From contig JAUKPH010000027.1 in assembly GCA_030549335.1 (NCBI GenBank), positions 620,001 to 684,000 on the forward strand: a stretch of 64,000 nt of DNA, read 5' to 3'. A model generated the notes under the pieces. It had not been told where the DNA came from and made no database searches. It saw only the letters and a list, made by a program, of their open reading frames with translations. A program made the translations under genes and the position numbers. Position 1 is the first letter of the stretch. The number at the start of each line of letters is the position of its first letter. Source of the stretch: Pontederia crassipes. Lineage: Eukaryota > Streptophyta > Magnoliopsida > Commelinales > Pontederiaceae. Below, in pieces: positions 1-10,996 of this stretch.

Positions 1-14
1 CGCAGTAACGAGCG

Positions 15-1032
15 ATGGACACCTCCTCCATCTACCGCGCTCTCGCTCTCCTCCTCGCGTTCTCTTCCTTGTCCGGGTCCTTCCCGTCGGCGCTCTCCTT
101 GGTGTGCGACAAGCACGACAAAGCGTTGCTCCTCAAGGTGAAGTCCTCCTTTGGCAACCCCCCGTCGCTGTCCTCGTGGACCCCCGCCACCGACTGCTGC
201 GAATGGGACGACGTCTTATGCTTCGACGACGGCGGCGGCCGCGTGAACAAGCTGATCTTCTCCGACGACACCATCTCAGGCGGGCTGCCGCCGGAGATCG
301 GCGACCTTTCTGCGCTTCAGAGTTCAGATGCTCGTCGTCGTCGACATGCCGGGCATCGTCGGCCCCCTTCCTTCTTCCTTCGCCAAGCTGACGCAGCTCA
401 GTAGTCTCGAAATAATCAATACCTCAATCTCCGGCGCCATTCCCGAGTTCCTTTCAGAGCTCAAGAACCTCGACACCATTATCCTCCAGTTGTGCGATCT
501 CTCCGGCACGATTCCCACCTCCCTAGGCACTCTTCCGAACCTTGCCTTCCTTAACCTGGCGAGCAATCACCTGACGGGTAGCATACCTTCAATTCCGTCC
601 TTGAGGCACGTCCTACTGTCGAACAACCATCTCACCGGCAGCATCCCGCGTTCTTTTGGCGGCGGCAGTTTCCGGTCAATAGAACTTTCCCACAACGAGC
701 TTACCGGGGATGCGTCCTTCATCTTCGGCAACAAGACGGTGATGGAAAAGATCGATATATCCTGGAACACGCTTGAGTTCGACATCACCGGCGTGGAGTT
801 CCCGAAGAGCCTCCTGTACATGGACTTGAGCCACAACAGGATCCGCGGGAGCTTGTCGCCGTCGTTCCGAGCGCTGAACGGACTCAGGTCGCTGGACCTG
901 TCTTACAACAGATTGTGAGGAAGGATTCCGGCGGGCAGGTCGTTGATAATGCGTCGGCCGGCACCGTACCTCCACAACAAGTGCCTCTGCGGGTTCCCGT
1001 TGCCGGCGTGCAAGAAGAAGGTTGGGAACTGA
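15..1032 (+). pseudogene. PGIP-like LRR protein, copy 1 (disrupted)
   Basis: Polygalacturonase-inhibitor-like secreted leucine-rich-repeat protein; family members bind fungal endopolygalacturonases in the cell wall. Visible from the ATG at 15: a hydrophobic signal peptide (about residues 1-27), the paired-cysteine N-cap (TPATDCCEWDDVLC), about ten LRRs of the extracytoplasmic NxLxGxIP type, and the C-cap CLCGFPLPACKKK ending at 1030-1032. No kinase or membrane segment follows, which separates it from receptor kinases. Relative to copy 2 there is a 7-base insertion at about 320-327 (CAG-AGTTCAG-ATG), which shifts the frame, and TGC (Cys) has become TGA at 916-918 just before the C-cap. Removing 7 bases leaves 1,011 bases (336 codons plus stop), exactly the size inferred for copy 2. 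The promoter lies outside the window. It is very probably a pseudogene; family assignment is firm. Confidence 0.88.
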
Positions 1033-1426
1033 TCGACAGAATTGGTGAAGAATAAAAACATTAATGCAGCTGCAGCTGCATCCCCTTTCTCTGCAAAATG
1101 TTGTGATCGTGCTCCACTTCAATTGTATTTCCCAGGCTGTTTTCCAGAGCAACAAGTGCAACCTTTGTTTTATTTTCCCACTAATTAAGACTGATGAAAC
1201 GTATGTGTTACTATGATAAGGGTTAAATAGAAAAATAGCAACAATTTTATCAGTAAAAAATACAATCGAATAAAAACTTAGGCGGCATTTGACCGAACCG
1301 TCGCGTGACCTCCTGGTTCCATCTTCTCCTAAGCTTCGCTCTGAAATTTTCCTTTTCTTTCGGCTGCCCTTCCCACTGTAGCACATCCCTTCTCTCCCCA
1401 TCGTACGCTGCCGTCTGCAGCGACAC
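1033..1426. other. 3' flank of PGIP copy 1 and gypsy target site
   Basis: Non-coding flank. From about 1140 to 1280 it resembles the sequence after PGIP copy 2, first at 19200-19288 and then again from 21484 (shared GAAACGTATGTGTTA), so the gene and its 3' flank were duplicated together. From about 1290 the sequence turns GC-rich and exon-like. It is cut at 1422-1426 (GACAC) by gypsy element 1 and resumes at 10992. No gene is called here. Confidence 0.6.
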
Positions 1427-1522
1427 TGTGACGCATCTTATTTTACAAAAAAAAAAAGAAACTGAACGAACGGCCGGTCCACCCCTAGCCGGTCGTTTCG
1501 TCTCCGGCCGACCCGGCCGGGG

Positions 1523-1530
1523 CTATATAA
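1523..1530 (+). promoter_or_regulatory. TATA box in 5' LTR
   Basis: CTATATAAGAGG follows a GC-rich stretch (GGCCGGGG) and is the obvious core promoter of the LTR. The 3' LTR has the weaker CTATAAGGG at about 8912-8918. Transcription would start some 30 bases downstream. Confidence 0.55.
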
Positions 1531-1978
1531 GAGGGCCTTTGCGACCCCTTGGACCATCGGCCAACCTCCTCCTTCGCCTCCATCTTCTTTCTCTCGATCG
1601 GCGACCGGGGACCACAACGACGTCGAGCGAACGGACGAGGCAGAGCACGCACGTACGTGAGCCAACGACGATCCTCGACGCACCTCGACCCCCCCTCACA
1701 CACGCAAGGACCAGGCGACCCTTTTCCAGCAGTTAGGGACCGCCGACGACCGACGGACGACGAGAAATCGACCGGCGAATTCATTTGAATGAAAACAAAG
1801 GTACCCTTAGCGTTCTAAATCCCTAGACGATGAAATAGCAATCATTGAATGCGTAGTATAAATTCATTATGATCTTGAAGTAATTTCCTACATTTTTCGT
1901 ATTGATGTCGGCGTCAATTGACGGCCGGAAGGTCACCGAAATCAATAAAAAAGTCCGGCGGCCCTATTTTATCGCAGG

Positions 1979-2243
1979 GACCGGTCGACCGATTTTATCA
2001 AACGGTCGACCAGTCTGCGTACAGAACTCATACAAACTCTTCCTTATCGGTTGACCAGCCTCACCATGGCGATGCGTAGTGCGCATTTTCATGGATTAAC
2101 GAACGGTCGACCGATCCCAGAGGACCGGTCGATCGGTTCTAGAGAAAGGTCGACCGGCCACCCGGAAGGTCGACCGATCTACAGACACTCGAAAAGAGGA
2201 ACGGTCGACCGGTCCAAGAACGATCGACTGATTCCGATAGTGA
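1979..2243. repeat. Cluster of GGTCGACC palindromes in LTR
   Basis: About nine near-palindromic CGGTCGACCG/ACCGGTCGATCG units lie irregularly over about 265 bases. The cluster is repeated in the 3' LTR (about 9375-9620) with point differences, many at CpG. Each unit could form a short hairpin or bind a symmetric dimer. Confidence 0.7.
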
Positions 2244-2849
2244 ATCAAATGATGATTTTTAAATCATAACAGAGACTCTGACCAATTCACCTATACCGGC
2301 TAAGTCCTATTATACAAAGATCAAAGTTCTATTAAATCATAAATCATAGATTTCACAATGACTAAAGATAAATAAAGCAAAGACAAAGACATGAGATTGC
2401 TATGTGCCGCCCCAAAGTTAAAGCAAAGATCAGAGATTAAAGCAGAGGAGGGATAGGTAGTTAGCTGAGGGAACAACGAAGCTACTATCTTAAATGACCA
2501 CTATTCTTGAGATTTCAAGTTTTCTCCCACTTGTATCTCGAATGAAGGGTGATGCTGTGGTCATTCCTCTTCTCTTAAAGATTAAAGTATTAAGCCAGAG
2601 AGACAAGTAGCTAGCTGATGAGACAATGAATCTACAGGTCTCTTAACCGATCATTGTTCCTGGATTGTAGGAACTCTTCCCCCTATCTTCCGAATTGGAT
2701 GAGGCAGTAACACCCACCCATCTTTCCTTTATGGGCTTACTGACATAAAAAATTTAGAGAGGCACCTCTAACATCCCAACCTAATAAAGTCGAACTCCAT
2801 AGGACAACAAACTCTAAGGATATTTTAGTAATGTAAAAGACGTATTACA

Positions 2850-3070
2850 ACTCACAGCAAAACAAACACAAAGTAAAGCAATGTAAAGCAGAGTATTGTA
2901 AAGTAAAGTAATGTAAAGTAAAACAATGTAAAGTAAAGCAAGGTACACTAGAGCAATGTAAAGTAAAGTACTGTAAAGTAAAATAGAGATATTGTAAAGT
3001 AAAGTATTGCATAGCATAGCAAAGACACTGTAAGTAAAAGTAGAGAAATGCAAAGACAAAGTATTGTTAT
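2850..3070. repeat. TAAAG-rich minisatellite in LTR
   Basis: Short imperfect units such as AATGTAAAGTAAAGCA and TAGAGATATTGTAAAG are repeated in tandem. The same array is in the 3' LTR at about 10230-10440 with a slightly different copy arrangement. The minus-strand 'CFTLHYFTLQY'-type open frames here are translations of the repeat, not genes. Confidence 0.75.
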
Positions 3071-3622
3071 AGTAAAGAACAGAGCACTAATATGACTAAA
3101 GATTGATACAGTGATTTCATGATCATCATTGATCCTTATTTCACCGTCTATTGCTACTGTACTGGGCATCTTTGCTCATGAGTATTCTATTCCCCTGCAT
3201 TGAGATTTTGCAAGAGAGAATGCCAACTGATGAGGTGATGGAGGGCGCAGAGCTTGGAGAACGCTGTAGATGATTGATATTTCTGCTCCGAGCTTTGTTT
3301 CTGCATATTTGCTTAATCACCTTTATTGTTCAGAGACATCATATTTTCTTTCGCTCATAAAACTTCCGACAAGTCTTAATTTGTTTCCGCATATTTTCTA
3401 TACTTAAAGACAACATGAACTTCCGCATTCAAACCTTCATTATAATATTCGACTATTGAAATTCTGCATTTAAAGTTCTCCACTATAATTATTATTTTAT
3501 TTATGTCATGTAAGCTGTTTTATTGAATGGTCAAGGTCAGTAGAGTAATAGCAGTGTAGCGCTCTCAGGGTCAATCTGACCGCCTACGTGGCTGGAGGTG
3601 CGATTTTGGGGGCGTTACAGTT

Positions 3623-3634
3623 TGGTATCAGAGC
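3623..3634 (+). other. Primer-binding site of gypsy element 1
   Basis: TGGTATCAGAGC, the tRNA-Met-complementary site common in plant LTR retrotransposons, starts 3 bases after the LTR end at 3619. Confidence 0.9.
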
Positions 3635-3828
3635 CTAAGTTCTTGCCTCCTTCATTGATCATAGTAGAGTAGATGTTCATGCATGGCATTCATTGTTCAT
3701 ACTGTACACAGCTCGAAGTAAAGTCATGTGCAAGCTTCTCAAGCATCTGCGGCTCCACTCCTCAAGTAAGTAATAAGTACATTCCTATGTAAATTATACT
3801 TATGTTATTGAATTAAATTTTGTTATAG

Positions 3829-5344
3829 ATGCCTCCACGTCGCATGGTAACCATAATTGTACGAAGGGGTAGGGATCATATAGTTGGGATACGTGTACGC
3901 CCACTAGATCTTCCAACCCCGCCACAGCTTGCTCTAGAGAGATCGGAGCATTCAAATTCAGATTTAGAGAGTGTGGGGAGTAATGATCCGGAGTTACTCT
4001 CCCCACGCCACTTCTACTCCATGGAGACATGTGAAGAGATGAATCAAAGGTGGCACTTTCAGACGAGAGGATGACGTATTAACAATCCGATTTATATATC
4101 CTCCGATGATGAAGAAGAAGTCCCTGAATCACCAAAGGGATTACGGTTTAGAGACCCGAGTCCTATCAATCAGACTGATCCAGAGGAATGATGTGGTCTC
4201 TGTTATCAAGAGGGACAAGGTGATGATGAGTGCCCCAATCTCCCTAGGGAGCCTTCTAGACGTAGTGATTAGTATCTGATATATCTCGATGTGAAAGTCT
4301 TAGTGCGCCTCAGACAGATGTTTATGTTTTACTAACTTTATCAAGAGATTAATGCTTGCTTTAATGAATGTTGAGCATTACGATCTCAATTTTATCTAAG
4401 ATTTTTATTTTGATTATATGAGCTTCTCTCAATTATTGCTATGGTCTTTTTATAGATGTCATTCAAAGAAGGGAACACGCCTATACCAGCGAGAATGAGA
4501 CATACAATGAATGGGAAACCTCAATTCTTCCCCCACCTCCATCATACCCACCTCCACTTCCACCTTCTCCTCCTCCACCAGAACCACCAGCCCAGCAAGG
4601 ACGCCAAGTCCCTTCTATCTGCACACTACAAGACTTCCGTAGGTCAAAACCTTCAATGTTTAACAGAGAAGGAGGCATCATAGTAGCAGAGCAATGGATG
4701 TAGGCAATAGAGGACAAATTTGACATCCTCGACGTGCCCGAGAACAAGAAAGTGCTGTTCGCTGGAGACACTCTCTAAAAAGACGCTAAGGAGTGGTGGA
4801 AAACAAGAAAGGCCACCAGTTTTCCCGAAGTAAGAGTTGTTGCGTGGGAAGATTTCCGTAAGGCATCGAGACGCGGTATTTCCCTAAGTTCCAAAGGGAC
4901 TTAAAACAGAAGGAGTTCCTAGACCTAGTGCGAGGGACCATGACTATGGATCAGTACATGAAGAAGTTTGTCAGACTTAGGAAATACTCCAGATTGATCA
5001 TGGATGAACTGAATGTAACCAAGCGCTTTGTGGACGGACTGAACCCCACTCTGAGGTCTCATACAAGATCTGGGAACTGTAGAACCTTAGAGGATGCCAT
5101 CAGCTTGGCTACCCTGACCGAGAAGGACCATCAGAACCTCCTGAAGGAGAAGAGGCGCCCACGCCAACAGCAGAGGCAACAGCCTCCCAGAGCCCCTCAA
5201 GCACCACCCGCACAAAGTGAGCGGATTTTATGCAACACCTGTGGCAAGACCCATGCTGGGAAATGCCGAATGAAGTCTGAAGCTTACTACTACGGTGGAA
5301 TGGGTCACATCATAGTGAATTGTCCAAGACGTGGACAACAGTAG
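3829..5344 (+). pseudogene. gag of gypsy element 1 (degenerate)
   Basis: Nucleocapsid/capsid protein that would package element RNA. A likely start is the ATG at 3829 (MPPRRM, typical of this clade). A proline-rich segment follows at about 4520-4610. The capsid core is split by stops and frameshifts, then resumes in one open stretch 4928-5344 (DQYMKKFVRLRKYS). The zinc-knuckle region near 5228-5330 has an intact-looking CNTCGK...C part, but in the second knuckle tyrosines stand where the cysteines belong (AYYYGGMGH...CP). Gag function is therefore doubly lost. It lies between the primer-binding site and pol. Confidence 0.85.
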
Positions 5345-7200
5345 TTGGTGCAAGGAAGACTCTTCAATTTAGAAGAGGATGCTCCATAGAATGACACTGA
5401 GGTCATTCGAGGTACGCTATTCGTAGCTGATTTACCTACAAAAGTACTATTTGATTCCGGTGCCTCCCATTCATTTATATCTGAATATTGCGTAAGATGA
5501 ATATCTTGACCCCACAAGGCACCCTGATTATCACAAAGTATCTCCCTAATGTACCCATAGAGATAGAGAAAAAGAACCATCCTGTAAATCTTATCGTTAT
5601 CCCTATGAGAGATTATGATATAATTTTGTGCATGGATTAACTAACCTCACATGATGCTTCCATATTGTGCAAGCAAAAGAAAGTGATCTTAGGCACAAAA
5701 AGTACAGATAAGGTTATAGTAAGAGGTATTGCATAGAAAGAACCAAAGTCGTAGTATCTGTCATGAAGGCACATAAGTTACTTCAAAAGAGATGTAGAGG
5801 TTACCTAGCAAGTGTGACCAAGACAGAGGAACCAAAGAAGACTCCTCAAGACATAGAAGTGATTAAAAAATTTTCTGATGTGTTCCCTGATGATGTTAGT
5901 GGTCTACCGCCCAGAAGGGAGATAGACTTTCATATTGAAGTAGCGCCCAGAATTGCACCAATTTCCAAAGCTCCATACCGCATGGCCCTAGCAGAGATGA
6001 AGGAATTGAAGGACCAGATTCAAAAACTACTGGATAAAGATTTCATAAGGCCTAGCATCTCACCATGGGGTGCACCTGTTCTCTTTGTCAAAAAGAAGGT
6101 TGGGTCGTTAAGACTTTGTATCCACTACAGAATGTTGAACAAAGTCACGATAAAGAACATGTACCTGCCACCCCGCATTGATGATCTATTTGTTCAATTG
6201 TCTAAAGCCAAGGTGTTCTAAAAAATTGACCTTTGAAGCGGATACCATCAACTAAGGGTGGCAGAAGAAGACGTTTCAAAGACGCCATTCCGGTCAAGAT
6301 AAGGACATTATGAGTTCCTGGTGATGTCGTTTGGGTTAACAAATGCCCCGGCAGCATTCATGAATCTCATGAATCGAATTTTCTACGAACACCTGGATAA
6401 GCTCGTAATTGTCTTTGTTGACGATATTCTCATCTACTCGTCAAGTATGGAGCAGCACAGAGAACATCTGAGGACAGTGCTGGAAACTTTGCGGGAAAAG
6501 AAGCTATACTCGAAGTTTTCAAAATGTGAATTCTGGTTAGAACAGATGATGTTCCTTGTCCACATCGTCTCTAAAGATGGAGTTGCGGTGGATCCCGCAA
6601 AGGTAGAAGCAATGTCCAACTGGACCCAACCAAAGAACATCTCCGACATTAGGAGTTTCCTTGGTTTAGCCGGCTACTACAGATGCTTCATCAAGGATTT
6701 CTCTAGAATAGCATTATCACTGACCAAGCTTACAAGGAAAGGAGAAAAGTTTATCTGGTCACCCAAATGCGAGGAGAGCTTTCAAGAGTTAAAGGAACAG
6801 TTAACTTCAGCGCCAATCCTGACATTATCATCGGGTAACGGTGGTTACGTGGTTTACAGCGATGCTAGTGGTACAGGATTGGGATGCGTATTAATATAGC
6901 ATGGGAAAGTAGTGACATACGCATCCAGACAACTGAAGAAGCATAAAGTTAATTATCCAACGCATGACCTCGAGCTAGCAGCAGTGGTGTTCGGTCTCAA
7001 GCTTTGACGCCACTATTTATATGGAGAAAAATTTGTGGTCTACACTAATCACAAGAGCTTGAAGTATGTTTTTACGCAGGAGTTGAACATGCGCCAAAGG
7101 CGTTGGATGGAATTTTCAAATGATTACGAGTTTCCCATCAACTATCAACCTGGTAAGACAAACTCAGTAGCTGACGCTCTCAGCCGAAAATGGGAAGGAT
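5345..7200 (+). pseudogene. pol part 1 of gypsy element 1: protease, RT, RNase H
   Basis: Aspartic protease is seen at about 5400-5495 with the active-site motif LFDSGASHSFIS. Reverse transcriptase spans about 5760-6600: PPRREIDF, the fingers/palm region, [12 protein letters not shown] and the catalytic FVDDILIYS near 6412-6440 are all present. RNase H spans about 6830-7200 with [10 protein letters not shown], the T-H-K-S-L core and the closing [13 protein letters not shown]. In-frame stops interrupt it at 6219, 6234, 6300, 6897 and 7005. Several replace Arg, Gln or Trp positions and fit C-to-T or G-to-A change. Motifs are well kept although the frame is dead, so decay is moderate. Confidence 0.9.
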
Positions 7201-7364
7201 CCTTAGCTTACATGCGTCTACGACGATTCGAACTTATGAAAGAACTATTCATATGGGAACCAAGAGTGAAGCACGATGGATCGCTAATGATGATGCAGCG
7301 TATAGTACCGGATATGATAGGGAGAATCATAAAAGCACAAATAGAAGACACATAATATCAAAGT

Positions 7365-8752
7365 ATGATGATAAAAACTAGTATGAAAATGACAAATTTC
7401 AAGGTCTCCTCGGATGGTGGCATCAGGTACCGCGACCGACTATCGGTACCAAATAATCCGAAACTCCGAAGAGAAGTGCTAGATGAATGCCACAAATCCG
7501 AGTTTGCAATCCATTCAGGGAGTATAAAGATATACAAAGATGTGCAGAGAAGTTTCTGGTGGCCAGACATGAAGAAGGAGATAGTAGAGTATGTCTCTAA
7601 ATGCATAGTGTGTCAACAGGTCAAGATCGAGCACCAGAAACTACAAGGAACCTTGAAGAGTCTGGGCATCCCACAATGGAAGTGGGAAGAGATATCGATG
7701 GATTTCATCACAAGCCTACCTCGGACTCAGAAGGGGCACAACACCATTTGGGTTATAGTAGACTGACTCACTAAATCGGCTTACTTCCTACCCATTAAGG
7801 TAAAATAATCTCCTGAAAGTCTCATGGATCTATATGTGCAGGAGATTGTTAGGCTTCACGGGATCCCGACAGCCATCGTATCCGATAGAGACCCCAGATT
7901 CACATCAAGATTCTGGAAGAGTTTTCAGAATGCTTTTGGGACAAGGCTCCAGTATAGCACCGTCTTCCATCCACAGACTGATGGGCAATCAGAGAGGATG
8001 ATCCAGACATTGGAGGACATGCTGAGAGCATGCGCTTTGGATTGACATGGTAATTGGGATAAATATCTTTCTCTCATAGAGCTTTCCTACAATAACAACT
8101 TCTATGCTAGCATCAAGATATCTCCCTTTGAAGTATTTTATGGTTGCACATGTCGCTCTCCGGCATGTTGGGGCGAAATGGGAGAAAGAAAGATCTTGAG
8201 CGCGAAATTATAGAAATAAACACAAGAGTATATAGACAGAGTAGAACTGATAAAGAAAAGAATGAAGTCGGCTCAAGATCGTCAAAGGGCCTATGCAGAC
8301 AAGAAGCGCCGAGAACATAAGTTCAAGGCAGGAGATCAAGTCCTGCTCAAAGTCTCCCCTACAAACGGAGTGATGCGTTTTAGCAAACGGGAAAATTGAG
8401 CCCAAGGTATGTAGGCCCGTTTGAAATATTAGACATGGTTGGAGATACAACATACAAGTTGGCCCTGCCTCCAGCCTATTCGAGAGTCCACAATGTTTTT
8501 CATGTCTCCTTACTCCGGATGTACAAGCACGACTACGCCAACGTGATCCAAATTGAGGAGCCAAAACTCAAGGAGGATCTGACATATGAGGAACAACCCA
8601 CGTAGATATTGGAATACCAAGAATATCAACATGGGAAGAAACGTGTAGCACTGATTAAAGTCGCATAGAAGCATCACCAAGGAAAAGAGGCAACATGGGA
8701 AGTAGAATCGGAAATGCGAGAGGAATTTTCTAGACTATTCAGTAAGTCCTGA
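7365..8752 (+). pseudogene. pol part 2 of gypsy element 1: integrase and chromodomain
   Basis: The integrase zinc-binding N-domain (H-x-H then CIVCQQ) lies at about 7480-7625. The catalytic core follows with all three acidic positions visible ([23 protein letters not shown]) at about 7695-8010. The GPF/Y-like module is at about 8395-8440. A chromodomain-like tail (KKRVALIKVA, then KEATWEVESEMREEF) ends at the TGA at 8750. Stops at 7764, 8042 and further on break the frame. Chromodomains steer integration to marked chromatin, which supports the chromovirus assignment. Confidence 0.88.
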
Positions 8753-8798
8753 CCTTTATCTAAATTCGAAGATAAATTTTCTTTTTAGAGGTTAATAA

Positions 8799-10991
8799 TG
8801 TGACGCATCGTATTTTACAAAAAAAGAAACGAAATGAACGGTCGACAGGAAAGGCGAAATGCCACCCCTGGCCGATCATTTCGTCTTCGGCCGACCAAAG
8901 GTCGGCCGGGGCTATAAGGGGGCCAAGGGGGCGCCTTTGCGACCCCTTGGACCCTCAACCAACCTCCTCCCTTGCCTCCATCTTCTTTCTCTCGATCGGC
9001 GACCAGCGACCACAACGATGTCGAGCGAACGGACGAGGCAGAGCACGCACGTACGTGAGCCAACGACGATCCTCGATGCACCTCAACCCCTCTCACACAC
9101 GCAAGGACCAGGCGACCTTTTCCAGCAGTTAGGGACCGTCGGCGACCGATGGACGACGAGAAATCGACCGGCGAATTCATTTGAATGGAAACAAAGGTAC
9201 CCTTAACATTCTAAATCCCTAGATGATGAAATAGCGATCGTTGAATGCGTAGTATAGGTTCATTATGATCTTGAAGTAATTTTCTACATTTTTCGTATTG
9301 ATATCGGCATCAATTGACGGCCGGAAGGCCATCGGAATCAATGTAAAGGTCCAGCGGCCCTATTTTATTGTAGGGATCGGTCGATCGATTTTATCAAACG
9401 GTCGACCGATCTGCATACAGAACCCATACGAACTCTTCCTTATCGGTCGACTGGCCTCATCATGGCAGTCGACCGATCTATATGTTGACGGATAGATATG
9501 GACTAACGAACGGTTTACCGATCCCAGAGGACCGGTCGACCGGCCACCCGAAGGTCGACCGATCTACAGACACTCGAAAAGAGAAACAGTCGACCGGTCC
9601 AGGAACGGTCGATCGATTCCGACAGCGAATTAAATGATGATTTTTAAATCATAACATAGACTCTGACCAATTCACCTATACCGGCTGAGTCCTATTGTAC
9701 AAAGATCAAAGTTCTGTTGAATCCTAAACCATAGATTTCACAATGACTAAAGATAAATAAAGCAAAGACAAAGACATGAGATTGCTATGTGCCGCCCCAA
9801 AGTTAAAGCAAAGATCAGATATTAAAGCAGAGGAGGAATATGTAGTTAGCTGAGGGGACAGCGAAGCTACTATCTTAAATGACCATTATTCCTGATATTT
9901 CAGGTTTTCTCCCACATGTATCTCGAATGAAGTGTGATGCTATAGTCATTCCTCTTCCCTTAAAGATTAAAGTATTATATCAGATGGACATGTAACTAGC
10001 TGATGAGACAGTGAACCTACAGGTCTCTTAACCGACCATTGTTCCTGAATTGTAGGAATTCTTTCCCCTACCTTTCGAACTGGGTGAGGCAGTAACACCC
10101 ACCCCTCTTCCCTTTATGGGCTTACCGGCATCAGAGATTCAGAGAGGCACTCCTGGCATCCCAATCTAATAAAGTCGAGTTCCCATAGGATAACAACCTC
10201 TAAGGATATTTTAGTAATGTAAAAGACGTAGTACAACTCACAGCAAAGCAAACACAAAGTAAAGCAATGTAAAACAGAGTATTGTAAAGTAAAGTAATGT
10301 AAAGTAAAGCAATGCAAAGTAAAGTAAGGTAAATCAAAGTACTGTAAAGTAAAGCAGAGATATTGTAAAGTAAATATTGCATAGCATAGCAAAGACACTG
10401 TAAAGTAAAAACAGAGAAATGCAAAGACAAAGTATTCTTATAGTAAATAACAGGGCACTGATATGACTAAAGATTGATACGTTGATTTCATGATCATCAT
10501 TGATCCTTATTTCACCGTCTATTGCTATTGTACTGGGCATCTTTGCTCATGAGTATTCTATTCCCCTGCATTGGGATTTTGCAGGTGAGAATGCCAACTA
10601 ATGAGGTGATGGAGGGCACAGAGCTTGGAGAACGCTGCACATGACTGATATTTCTGCTCCGAGCTTTCTTACTGCATATTTGTTTAATCACATTTATTGT
10701 TCAGAGACATCATGTTTTCTTCCGCTCATAGAACTTCCGACAAGTCTTAATTTGTTTCAGCATATTTTCTATACTTAAAGACATCATGAACTTTCGCATT
10801 CAGACCTTCATTATAATATTCAACTATTGAAATTCCACATTTAAAGTTCTCCACTATAATTATTATTTTATTTGTGCCACGTAAGCCGTTTTGTTGAATG
10901 GTCAAGGTCAGTAGAGTAATAGGCAGTGTAGCGCTCCCAGGATCAATCTGACCGTCTACGTGGCAGGAGGTACGATTTTGGAGGCGTTACA
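8799..10991 (+). repeat. 3' LTR of gypsy element 1
   Basis: Same 2,193-bp length as the 5' LTR, with the same terminal bases and the same internal palindrome and minisatellite blocks. Numerous substitutions and small indels distinguish the two, so the insertion is not recent. The following GACAC at 10992-10996 closes the target duplication. Confidence 0.95.
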
Positions 10992-10996
10992 GACAC

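Larger units (their letters stand above)
1427..3619 (+). repeat. 5' LTR of gypsy element 1
   Basis: Starts TGTGACGCATC and ends GGCGTTACA. It aligns over its whole length with 8799-10991. It holds three internal landmarks: a GC-rich promoter part with a TATA box (about 1490-1790), a cluster of GGTCGACC-type palindromes (about 1979-2243) and a TAAAG-rich minisatellite (about 2850-3070). Short open frames in it are by-products of these repeats. Confidence 0.95.
1427..10991 (+). mobile_element. Ty3/gypsy chromovirus 1 (Tekay/Del-like), full length, degenerate
   Basis: Complete LTR retrotransposon. Two LTRs of 2,193 bp each start TGTGACGCATC and end GGCGTTACA, flanked by the 5-bp target duplication GACAC (1422-1426 and 10992-10996). 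The primer-binding site TGGTATCAGAGC lies 3 bases after the 5' LTR. Internal order is gag, protease, RT, RNase H, integrase, chromodomain, which is Ty3/gypsy, and the C-terminal chromodomain places it among chromoviruses; the tRNA-Met-type primer site and long LTRs fit Tekay/Del. The reading frames carry many stops, so it cannot encode its own proteins. It inserted into the 3' flank of PGIP copy 1. Confidence 0.95.

Noticed and set aside
15-1032. Receptor-like kinase ectodomain
   Set aside because: All three copies end after the LRR C-cap with a stop and no transmembrane or kinase segment follows; size and caps fit PGIP.
1305-1788. Overlapping ORFs on both strands around the LTR start
   Set aside because: They run across the LTR border, are repeated in the other LTR without conserved frame, and show GC-composition bias only.
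2814-3169. Minus-strand Leu/Tyr/Phe-rich ORFs, also at 10114-10540
   Set aside because: They are translations of the TAAAG-rich minisatellite in the two LTRs.
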